From Paulinella micropora (Eukaryota > Cercozoa > Imbricatea > Euglyphida > Paulinellidae), in assembly GCA_019918135.1 (NCBI GenBank), contig WBZZ01002865.1:269001-333000 (forward strand): DNA of 64,000 nt, written 5' to 3'. The notes under the pieces are model-generated. The model saw only the letters and a program-made list of their open reading frames with translations, made no database searches and had not been told where the DNA came from. Shown here piece after piece: positions 10,224 through 19,201 of the stretch. The position numbers were made by a program, and so were the translations under genes. Numbering within the stretch: the first letter of the stretch is position 1; every line of letters begins with the position of its first letter.

Positions 10224-11234
10224 GCAGTCGGCAGACAAGGGAGGGGGGGGGGGGGCGGGTTGCCAAATGTACGTGCGCGCGTATTTCCCGGGGAAAAGGA
10301 CGGCGCGCCAGAATTGTGCTCCCCCAATCAAAAAAGTTTTTTTGGGCAGACTTCCCCTCGGGAGAGGCCGGGGCCGGGGAAAGGGAGGGGAAAACGGGGG
10401 AGGGGCGGGGGGGAGGGGATTGACGTGCAGGGGGGGGGGCGCCCCCCCCCCCTTTTTCCCCTCCCCCCGTTTTCCCCATCCCCCGTTTTTCCCTCCCCCC
10501 GTTCTCCCCCCTCCTCCCCCTCCTTCCCTCTCTTTCCCCCTCTCCTCTCTCTCTCTCTCTTGTTTCTTACACGGAATTTGTCGTCAAATGTGTATGTGCG
10601 CGTATTTGCCGGGAAAAGGGACGGCGCGCCAGAATTGTGCCCTCCGATCAAAAAAGTTTTTTTGGGCACCCTTCCCCTTGGAAGAGACCGGGGGCCGGGG
10701 GGGGAAGGGGGAAAGGGGGAGAGAGAAGGAAGGGGGAGAGGGGGAAAGGGAAAAAGGGGGGGAAAGGGAAAACGGAGGGAGAGGGGAAGATGTGGAGAGG
10801 GAGGGGAGGAGAAGTGGGAAGGGGGGGGGGCGCCCCCCCGTTTCCCCCTCCCCCGTTCTCTTCTCCTCTCCCCCCCCCCCTCCCTTTTGCCCCTCCCCCC
10901 TGGACAGGCCTGCCTTTTTGCTCACGAGTGTTGTGCGCGACCTGGCGACCCAGATAGTGTGTGCTGAAGGAAGTTGTACACACGACTGTCGTGCGACTGG
11001 AAAAACTTAACGACTCTATCCCCCAGCGCCACGAGCTGCCAGTGGAGCGGGAGCCCTGTTCAATTCGCGCCCACTGCTCCGGCGGGTCGCCTCAATACCT
11101 CTTCGCTCTCCCTAGTTCTCAGTGCTAAGTGTAAAACCATCGAACTTTAATAAAAATTCTTTTCCATACTTTCTTGGCGCCCCCCGTTTTCCCCTTCCAT
11201 TTCCTCTCCCCTCCTAACTCATGCTAAAAAAATT
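10224..11234. repeat. G/C homopolymer tract with a duplicated 110-bp block and a 3'-end element
   Basis: Two copies of a block (about 10262-10375 and 10580-10685) share GTATTTSCCGGGRAAAAGG, ACGGCGCGCCAGAATTGTG and ATCAAAAAAGTTTTTTTGGGC, the last being a perfect small palindrome. They are separated by long G-run then C/T-run stretches. A plus-oriented 3'-end element lies at about 11113-11190 (AGTTCTCAGTGCTAAGTG ... TTTCTTGGCGCC). Open frames here are Gly/Pro/Arg low complexity and are not supported. Confidence 0.7.
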
Positions 11235-11237
11235 GTG

Positions 11238-11491
11238 TCGCTGCGTACATCAACAGCCCATGTGTTGTCTGCGACCAGACCAGCGTCAGGCTCAGCGGAG
11301 ATCTACTGGTGCCCCTTTGCTCTGATTGCCCCGTCCCCGTGCCCGACTCGGAGAGGCTGAAAGCGGCTGAACCTCGTGCCAAGCCTGGTGGTGCTCTCTC
11401 GCAACCCAGCAAATGCGCAAGCAAAGAAGAAGAAGAAGAAGTAGAAGAAGAACAGCTCCAGGAGGATGCTGACAACACGGACTCTGATTAA
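11238..11491 (+). pseudogene. Relic of the C-terminal quarter of the cysteine-rich gene
   Basis: Nearly identical to 7193-7424, the tail of the cysteine-rich polyglutamine gene. It carries the same INSPCVVCDQTSVRLSGDLL and CSDCPVPVPDSERLKAAEP stretches, and an acidic tail ending DNTDSD. The 5' three quarters are absent. It begins shortly after a 3'-end element and is followed by another, in opposite orientation, that belongs to the kinase-like gene. High identity argues for a recent copy. Confidence 0.85.
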
Positions 11492-11587
11492 AGGGGGAGA
11501 AGAGGGAGAGTTAATACTTGTTGTTCTTAAAGTCTTTTAATTCAATCAATAAAATGTTTTTGCTGCCGTTGGGTATTAATAAAAAAA

Positions 11588-11626
11588 ACCCTTGACAAAG
11601 TTTTTAATCTTGGCACCGAGAACCTA
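11588..11626 (-). terminator. 3'-end element of the kinase-like gene
   Basis: On the minus strand the stop TAG is directly followed by GTTCTCGGTGCCAAGATTAA, then CTTTGTCAAGG and a T-run with ATTAATA. This is the standard placement of the window-wide element, beginning within or just after the stop codon. Confidence 0.65.
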
Positions 11627-13093
11627 GCTGGCCAGAAAGTCGGTAGCCAGGACCAGCTGCAAGAACTCGAGGCTTAGATAGCGCAGCCACGTCTCTTTCT
11701 GTATACCTCGGGGCGGGGTTCGCTTAGCAAAAGAGACCGCACGTATTTTTGTTAGACCGAAACGGCTAGAATCGTCTTCGTACAAGCTCAGAAAGCCCCC
11801 CTGCCATAAATATGATTCATCTACCTCGATTTCTTTTGCAGAATCAGCTGGGTACCAAAAGCGTGTGCTGACCGGCCACGAGGCCTTGGCTTCTTTCAGG
11901 TACATAAAAAGCGAGTAGAATGGGCCCACCTTGGGGCTCTCTAGGTCCGCCCACCACAGCGCACACGCCAGCAACCGAGTACGGGGCGGATGCGACACAG
12001 AGCCTAGGAGCCCCTTCCTTAGCCGGGCGTGGGGGAGTTCGGGCAGGGATTGTGTACCTTGGCTTTTTTCTTCTACCCAAACCTGCACCTGAATCCAGGA
12101 ACAGGTGTACACGGCCCAGCAGCACACGCGGTTGCTAAAGTCTACCAAGTCGGTGACCCTCACGGGTTCCTGTCGCAGACTGTTTCGTGTGTGCTCTAGG
12201 TAGGAACATTTCTGTGCTTGGGCCCGGGAATGCGGCTCAACCTTTAACGCCGCCAGCCGCTCGTGGTCAAAGTCGATGGGCCGGAATTCTTTGTTGTCGT
12301 CTAAGAGCAGGTTCCACTCCGCCAAGTCCCAGTACAGAATGCGGGCCTTCGCTAACGCACTTAAGAACAGCTTTACGTCCCTAAGCCAATTGTTCCAAAT
12401 CTCGTCATCCTGCTCAAACGACGTCTGGGTTTGGTCGCTTGGTCGCTTGCCGGCGTAGGGCATACAGAACCAGTATTCGAGTGCTCCGCCGTCGTCCGTC
12501 TCGACAGCCCACGCGCGTTCTATTCCTGGTACCAACCCGTTTGTGATTGTGTGCAAATGTGCCTGTACTCCCGCGTCCAGCAAGATTCCTTTGTCACCGG
12601 AGCGTTTGAAGACGTGCCACTGGCCCCTGTCCTCTGGAACGTCGTCGGGGAAAGCGACGAAGACATCTCCGTCTTTAAGCCATCTTTGGAGGCAGAGATC
12701 TTTAAACCTGCTAAAGTCTTTATCCTTGCAAGCTTTTGTTGGTAATGTTAGAACTGTGCCTTCTTTTTGGTACAGATCTGGCTCTTCGTCAGACAGTGCT
12801 GGCTCTTTATTGTCCCGTAAAGTATGTACGCAGTCTGTTTTTGGCCTCAGTGTAGAAGGTTGTTTTTTTTCCAGCACCTTATCCAGCTCAGACAACACCT
12901 TATCACTCTGGCCCCCGTTTTCGGCTAGCGTCTTTTTTAAGTGCTGCAGGCAATCTTGCAGGTCGCTGGGCCGGTGATGGCGCGCGCAGACAGCCGCGGC
13001 GGGGCTTGGTAACGACCTCTCTCGCGGTGGCTTTGCAACAGGTTGCCCCCCCGCCGGCGACTGCGAGTGTTTGTGCTTTTTTTGGGGGGGCAT
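11624..13093 (-). CDS. Divergent protein-kinase-fold protein, 489 aa
   Basis: Starts at ATG 13093 with a Lys/Ser/Pro-rich N-terminus and a coiled-coil-like Lys/Glu stretch. A kinase-like fold follows. WHVFKRS near residue 165 would be the ATP-anchoring lysine strand, and EYWFCMPYAG looks like the hinge. ARILYWDLAEWNLLLD around 250-264 is the catalytic loop with D and N in the HxDxxxxN spacing. FRPIDFDHE around 268-276 is the metal-binding DFG-equivalent (DFD). The loop has Trp where His/Arg is usual, and the hinge-to-loop pattern resembles atypical kinases of the RIO/aminoglycoside-kinase type more than Ser/Thr kinases. The C-terminal 200 residues are not recognised. Substrate unknown. Its stop is fused to the 3'-end element, and another element copy lies just upstream of its start. 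Confidence 0.7.
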   Translation of the reverse strand: MPPQKKHKHSQSPAGGQPVAKPPRERSLPSPAAAVCARHHRPSDLQDCLQHLKKTLAENGGQSDKVLSELDKVLEKKQPSTLRPKTDCVHTLRDNKEPALSDEEPDLYQKEGTVLTLPTKACKDKDFSRFKDLCLQRWLKDGDVFVAFPDDVPEDRGQWHVFKRSGDKGILLDAGVQAHLHTITNGLVPGIERAWAVETDDGGALEYWFCMPYAGKRPSDQTQTSFEQDDEIWNNWLRDVKLFLSALAKARILYWDLAEWNLLLDDNKEFRPIDFDHERLAALKVEPHSRAQAQKCSYLEHTRNSLRQEPVRVTDLVDFSNRVCCWAVYTCSWIQVQVWVEEKSQGTQSLPELPHARLRKGLLGSVSHPPRTRLLACALWWADLESPKVGPFYSLFMYLKEAKASWPVSTRFWYPADSAKEIEVDESYLWQGGFLSLYEDDSSRFGLTKIRAVSFAKRTPPRGIQKETWLRYLSLEFLQLVLATDFLAS

Positions 13094-13117
13094 TTTTTTC
13101 ACTTGTTTTCGAACCAA

Positions 13118-13192
13118 GCATAAGACAATCGAGCTTTAATTCAGCGTATTCTTTTTTTGCACTTTCTTGGCGCGCCCTCTCCCCCCCCCTCC
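13118..13192 (+). repeat. 3'-end element copy upstream of the kinase-like gene
   Basis: Plus-oriented copy with AAGCATAAGACAATCGAGC, TTTAATTCAGCGTATTC and CTTTCTTGGCGCGCC. It lies within 25 bases of the kinase-like start, on its 5' side, so here the element is not at the end of an adjacent gene. Either it is a leftover of a lost upstream gene or it spreads independently. Confidence 0.6.
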
Positions 13193-13367
13193 CTTTCCCC
13201 TGCCATTCCTTTGTGAACTGGACTTTTTCTCTTTCCCCTTTTTCGAATGCAATTCGTCGCCAAATTGTCTGTGTGTGATATGGTCGAAAAGGGCAATACT
13301 TCCGAGTTCTCCGACGTAACTTCCCTTTTGTTATCGGGCCAAATTCTTTTTCCTTTTTTCATATTTT

Positions 13368-13495
13368 TCTGACCTTGCGCACGGTGGCCGACCCATGGCA
13401 CAAACAGGACGCCGCCGGGCCCGGCCGGGGCTCTTGTCCTCCTGGCACATTGACCACTGCCCATCCATCCGCCGCAGGGTCGTGCTGGAGCACGG
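13368..13495 (+). repeat. Dispersed repeat B (about 130 bp), first clear copy
   Basis: Consensus pieces are TTTCTGACCTTGCGCACGG, TGGCCGAGCCATGGCACGG, ACAGGACGCCGTCGGG, CATTGACCACCGCCCATCC and GGTCGTGCTGGAGCACGGTG. Further plus-oriented copies start near 13790, 14495, 14900, 15250, 16335, 17030, 17420 and 17770. Inverted copies lie near 15835-15950 and 18415-18530, and single copies near 29080 and 43885, the latter two in the duplicated tracts. It is usually followed within 20 bases by a 3'-end element. No coding capacity. Confidence 0.8.
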
Positions 13496-13779
13496 TGTTA
13501 CGCTCCTAGTTTTCAGTGCCCAAGTGTACGATCGTCGAGCTTTAAGTTAGCGTATTTTTTTTCGTACTCTCTTGACGTGGGCCGGCTGCTGCGGCAGCCC
13601 GAGGGTGCCGTTGCAAATGTCAAGTGCAATGCCCTGTCGAGCTTTAATTCAGCATCAATTCTCTCCATCTCCTAATTCTCAGTGCCAAGATTAAGACTTT
13701 GTCAGGGATTTTTTTGCGCTGATTTTTGTACACAGGCGAAGCGCGCCCCTGCCTTCCCTTCTCCCGCTCCCGCCCCCTT

Positions 13780-16700
13780 TTCATATTTTTCTGACCTTGC
13801 GCACGGTGGCCGAGCCATGGCACGGACAGGATGCAGTCAGGCCGGCCGGGGCTTTTGTCTTCCTAGCACATTGACCATCGCCCATTCATTCGTCGCAGGG
13901 TCGTGATGGAGCACGGTGCCCTGCTCCTAGTTTTCAGTGCCCCCATGTAAGACCGTCGAGCTTTAATTCAGCGCATTCTCTTTCGCACTCTCTTGGCGCC
14001 CCTACTCCCCCCCCCCCCCCACTTCCCCCCGCTCCCGATTTCCCCTTTCCCTGCTCCTTAAGTCCCCCGGGCTCAGGGGGCTCAGAGGGGACGAAGAAAG
14101 AAAGGGGGAGGGGGGGGCGCCCCCCCCCCCCCATCGGTGGGCTCCAAAAAAAAGTTTGCTTATTTTTGTCCCCCGCTCTGAGGAGGGAGGGGGATGTGCC
14201 GCGTGCTGCCCTTTCTCTCTCCCAGCTGTCTGCCGGTCTCAGGGGGGTTTGCCTTCCTAGATTTAAATCCAATCCGATTTTTTTTTGGGATGCGTTTGCA
14301 CACGCAAACAAGGGACGAGGGGGGGAGGGGGAGGAGAAAGAGGAAAGGGGAAGAAGGGGGAGGGGAGTGATTTCCCCGCCCCCTCCCTTCCCTCTGTTCC
14401 CGTTGCCCCCCCCCTTTCATCCCCCCCGTTTGTTTCTTTGGTTGTCGGGCAAAAAAAATTTTTTTTTCCTCTTTTCATATTTTTCATATTTTTCCGACCT
14501 TGCGCACGGTGGCCGAGCCATGGCACGGACAGGACGCCGTCGGGATTGTGAGGCCCTTGTCCACCTGCTTCATTGACCACCGCCCGTCCATCCGCCGCAG
14601 GGCTGCGCTGGAGCACAGTGCGCAAGATGTAAAAAAATAGGAAAAATATGAAAAGTGGAAAAAAAAATTTGGGATGCGTTTGCACGCGCAAACAAGGGAC
14701 GAGGGGAGGGGGGGGGGGGGGTAGCAGGGGACGACGGGAACAGAGGGAAGGGAGAGGGGGCGGGGGGGGGGAGCACTCCCCTCCCCCTTCTTCCCCCCTT
14801 CCTCTTTCTCCTCTCCCTCCCCCCCCCCCCTTTCATTCCCCCCCCGTTTGTTTCTTTGGTTGTCGAGCAAAAAAAATTTCCGCAGATCTTTTCATATTTT
14901 TCTGACCTTGCGCAAGGTGGCCGAGTCATGGCGCGGACAGGACGCCGTCGGGGTTGTGAGGCCCTTTCCCTCCTAGCCCAATGACCACCGCGCTATCCAT
15001 CCGCCGCAGGGGGACAAGGGGGAACAGAGGGACGAAAGACGGGACGGGGATGGAGAGCACACCCCGCCCCTCCCTGTACACGTTCTCAGTGCCAAGATTA
15101 AAATTTTTTCTTTTAGTAATTTCTTTTCGCACGATTTTTCTTGTACACCGGCAAAGCGCGCCCCTACCCTTCCCTTCCCTCTAGCTCCCGATCCTCAGAC
15201 GAGGGACTAGACAATTCATACTCTCCCCCCTTCCCTCCTTTCATATTTGTCTGACATTGCGCACGGTGGCCGAGCTACGGCACGGACAGGGTACCGTCGG
15301 GGTAGTGAGGCCCCTGTCCTCTTGGCACATTGACCACCGTCCATCCATTCGCCGCAGATCGTGCTGGAGCACGGTGCTCTGCTCTTAGTTTTCAGTGCCC
15401 GAGTGTACGACCGTCGAGCTTTAATTCAGTGTAAATTACGTTTTCTTGGCGCGGGAAGAGGGGGCAGGGGCGCGCTTCGCCGGTGTACAAAAATCAGCGC
15501 AAAAAAAAATCCAGGACAAAGTTGTAATCTTGGCACTGAGCTCAGGGGAGAGAGGAAGGGGCCGGGGGCGTCAAGAAAGTGCAAGAAAAGTCCACGCTGA
15601 ATTAAAACTCGACAAGGCATTACGACTTGACAATTGAAACAGCACCCTCAGGCTGCCGCGGCATCCGGCCCACGTTATGTTGCTGCGGTAGCCTATGCTA
15701 GAACCCTAGCCGGCACCGTCAGTGCTCTGCTCGCGCGCCAAGAGAGTGCAAAAAAGAATACGTTGCATCAAAGCTCGATGGCCTTACACCTGGGGGTCAC
15801 TGAAAACTATGAGCGGAGCACCGTGCTCCGGCGTGACCCTACGGTGGATAGTACTATTCCCATGGTCAATGTGCCAGGACAAGGGGCTCACTACTCTCCG
15901 ACTATGTCCTGTCCGTGCCATGGCTCGGCTACCGTGCGCAAGGTCAGAAAAATATGAAAAGATCTGCGGAAATTTTTTTGCCCGACAACAAAGGGAACAG
16001 ACGGGGAGGGGGATATAGAAAGGGGGAAGGAGGGAGGAGGAAGAAGGGGAGAAGAAGGGGGCAGGTTGTGCTCACCCCCCCCCCCTCTCGTCCCTCTGTT
16101 CAACTTTTCATATTTCCGCAGATATTTCCGCAGATCTTGCAGAGGGGAGAGGCAGGGGCGCGCTAAGAACGTACAAAAGAAATTAAAAAAGAATCCCTGA
16201 CAAAGCTTTAATATTGGACGGAAAAGAAGCGCATCCCGCCCCCTTCTTCTCCCCCCTTTCTCTTTTTCCCTTCCCACATCCCCCCGTTTGTTCCCTTTGT
16301 TGTCGGGCAAAAAAGTTTTTTTTCCATTGCATATTTTTCTGACCTTGCGCACAGTGGCCGAGCCATGGCACTGGCAGGGCGCCGTCGGGGCCGGCCGGGG
16401 CTTTTGTCCTCCTAGCGCATTGACCACGAGGACAGTACCATCAGCCGCAGGGTCGTGCTGGAGCACGGTGCCCTGCTTCCAATTTTTATTGCTTCAATGT
16501 AAGACCGTCGAGCTTTAATTCAGCGCATTCTTTTCCGCACTCCCTTGACGCCCCTACCCCTCCCCCTTCCCTCCCGCTCCCGATTTCCCCTTTCCCTGCT
16601 CCTTGAGCCCCCCGGGCTCAGGGGGCTCAGAGGGGGGAAAGAAAGAAAGAAAGGGGAGGGGGGGGGCGCCCCCCCCCATTGGTGGGCTCCAAAAAAAAGT

Positions 16701-18760
16701 TTACTTAATTTTGCCCCTCCGCTCTGAGGAGGGAGGGGGATGTGCTGCGTGCTGCCCTTTCTCTCTTCCAACTGCTTGCCGATCTCAGGGGGAGGGTTTG
16801 CCTTCCTAGATTTCAATCCAATCCGATTTTTTTTTGGGATGCGTTTGCACGCGCAAACAAGGGACGAGGGGAGGGAGGAGGAGGAGAAAGAGGAAAGGGG
16901 GAGAAGGGGGAGGGGAGTGATCCCCCCCGCCCCCCCCTCCCTTCCCTCTGTTCCCGTCGTTTCCCCTCCCCCCCCCGATTGCTTCTTTGGTTCTTGGGCA
17001 AAAAAAAATTTCCGCAGATCTTTTCATATTTTTCCGACCTTGCGCACGGTGGCCGAGCCATGGCACGGACAGGACGCCGTCGGGTCCGGCCGGGGCCCTT
17101 GTCCACCTGCTACATTGACCACCGCCCGTCCATCCGCCGCAGAGCTGCGCTGGAGCACAGTGCGCAAGATCTGCGGAAATATCTGCTGGAATATGAAAAG
17201 TGGGAAAAAAAAATTTTGGATGCGTTTGCACGTGCAAACAAGGGACGAAGGGGGGGGGGGTAGCAGGGGACGACGGGAACAGAGGGTAGGGAGGGGGGCG
17301 GGGGGAGCACTCCCCTTCCCCTTCTTCCCCCCTTCCTCTTTCTCCTCTCCCTCCCCTTTCATCCCCCCCCCCGTTCGTTTCTTTGGTTGTCAGACAATTT
17401 CTTTTTCCTCTTTTCATATTTTTCTGACCTTGCGCAAGGTCGCCGAGCCATGGCACAGACAGGGCGCCGTCGGGGTTGTGAGACCCTTTTCCCCCTAGCC
17501 CAATGACCACCGCGCTATCCATCCGCCGCAGGGGGACAAGGGGGGGAACAGAGGGATGAAAGAGGGGACGGGGATGGGGAGCACACCCCGCCCCTCCCTG
17601 TACACATTCTCAGTGCCAAAATTAAAATTTTTTCGTTTAGTACTTTCTTTGCGCGCGATTTTTCTTGTACACCGGCGAAGCGCGCCCCTACCCTTTCCTT
17701 CCCTGTAGCTCCCGATCCTCAGACGAGGGACTAGACAATTCATACTCTCCCCCCCCCTTTTTTTGTCATATTTTTCTGGCATTGCGCACGGTGGCCGAGC
17801 TATGGCACGGACAGGATACAGTTGGGGTAGTAAGGCCCCTGTCCTCCTGGCACATTGACCACCGCCCATCCATTCGCCGCAGTTCGTGCTGGAGCACCGT
17901 GCTTTGCTCTTAGTTTTCAGTGCCCCGAGCGTACGACCGTCGAGCTTTAATTCAGCGTAAATTACGTTTTCTTGGCGCGGCCCCTGCCCTTTTCCTCTCC
18001 CGCTCCCTGTTCTGAGAATCGAAAGCGAGAGCAGGAGAGGGGGCAGGGGCGCGCTTCGCCGGTGTACAAAAATCAGCGCAAAAAAAAATCCAGGACAAAG
18101 TTGTAATCTTGGCACTGAGCTCAGTGGAGAGAGGAAGGGGCCGGGGGTGTTAAGAAAGTGCAAGAAAAGTCCACGCTGAATTAAAACTCGACAAGGCATT
18201 ACAACTTAACAATTGAAACAGCACCCTCAGGCTGTCGCGGCATCCGGCCCACGTTATGTTGCTGCGGTAGCCTATGCTAGAACCCTAGCCGGCACCGTCT
18301 GTGCTCTGCTCGCGCGCCAAGAGAGTGCAAAAAAGAATACGTTGCATCATCCAAGCTCGATGGCCTTACACCTGGGGGTTACTGAAAACTAGGAGCGGAG
18401 CACCGTGCTTCCGGCGCGACCCTGCGGTGGATAATACTGCCCCCATGGTCAATGTGCCAGGACAAGGGGCTCACTACCCCCGACTGCGCCCTGTCCGCGC
18501 CATGGCTCGGCTACCGTGCGCAAGGTCAGAAAAATATGAAAAGAAGAAAAAAAAATTAGCCCGACAACAAAGGGAACAGATGGGGAGGGGGGGGGGTATA
18601 GAAAGGGGGAAGGAGGGAGGAAGAAGAAGGGGAGAAGAAGGGGGCAGGTTGTGCTCCCCTCCCCCCCCCTTCTCCCTTCGTCCTTTGTTTGCGCGTGCAA
18701 ACGCGTTCCAAAAAAAATTCTGTTCCACTTTTCATATTTCCGCAGATATTTCCGCAGATC
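13780..18760. repeat. Tandem duplication of a 2.5-kb non-coding block
   Basis: Block 1 (about 13780-16140) and block 2 (about 16340-18760) carry the same landmarks in the same order: repeat B, a 3'-end element, a GGTGGGCTCCAAAAAAAAGT segment (14135 and 16680), CAAACAAGGGACGAGG segments, a CCGCAGATCTTTTCATATTT segment, and paired inverted 3'-end elements (15385-15780 and 17905-18360). The distance between matching landmarks is about 2545-2580 bases, and they differ by scattered substitutions and run-length changes. Inside are about 15 3'-end elements in both orientations. I see no gene. Open frames here change with run length and are Gly/Arg/Pro or Phe/Ser rich. Confidence 0.85.
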
Positions 18761-18887
18761 TTGCACAAACAAGGGACAAAAGGAGGTGGGGGGAGGGGAA
18801 GATAGATCAATCCTTAGTTTTCAGTGCCAAGATTACAACTTTGTCATGGATTTTTTTTAAATTTTTTGTACTTTTCTTAGCGCGCCC

Positions 18888-19079
18888 CAGGCGCCGGTAG
18901 TGGCTCTAACAAGAAAGACCAGCGCGTCAATTTCTGCGCCTACTGTCCGCGCAGCCAAGGCGAGCTAGAGCACCAGTGCAACCCCGCGGGGATCTGCAGA
19001 GAAGGGCTGTGTGGGTACGTCAATTACAAGGACGAGCAACACAAGGGCGCGGGCCGGCTCAAGGCTTCGCCTCCACTAA
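18888..19079 (+). pseudogene. Old relic of a second primase-helicase gene tail
   Basis: The translation contains VNFCAYCPRSQGE, CNPAGICREGLCGYVN and a following Gly/His stretch. This matches the cysteine motif of the intact primase-helicase at 30467-33310 (VNYCSFCPHSKSQ, CDPAGICRDGLCWQVN) at roughly 60 percent of positions by eye. It is therefore a diverged paralogue tail, not a recent copy. A 3'-end element of the same orientation ends directly before it (18815-18886), and another follows (19103-19185). Confidence 0.8.
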
Positions 19080-19102
19080 GCCACCCCGACCCTTCCCTTT
19101 CC

Positions 19103-19187
19103 TTCCCTTAGTTCTCAGTGTCAAGTCTAAGACTTTGTCAAGCTTTTTAATTAAAAAAATTCTTTTTTTTGGTACTCTTTCTCCTCG
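19103..19187 (+). terminator. 3'-end element next to the toroid-like membrane gene
   Basis: Pieces: AGTTCTCAGTGTCAAGTC, GACTTTGTCAAGCTTTTTAA and GGTACTCTTTC. It lies 15 bases beyond the stop of the minus-strand gene ending at 19202, but is oriented rightward, so it more likely belonged to the primase-helicase relic on its left. The TTAATTAAAAAA core could serve as a polyadenylation or termination site for both strands. Confidence 0.6.
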
Positions 19188-19201
19188 CGGGGGGGCTGGA
19201 C

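Noticed and set aside
10111-11010. Plus- and minus-strand frames of 100-430 codons rich in Gly, Arg and Pro
   Set aside because: Translations of G- and C-runs; frames on opposite strands mirror one another and depend on run length.
13934-18900. Numerous frames of 60-250 codons in the gene-free tract
   Set aside because: They cross repeat B, 3'-end elements and homopolymers, differ between the two duplicated blocks, and show no protein-like conservation.
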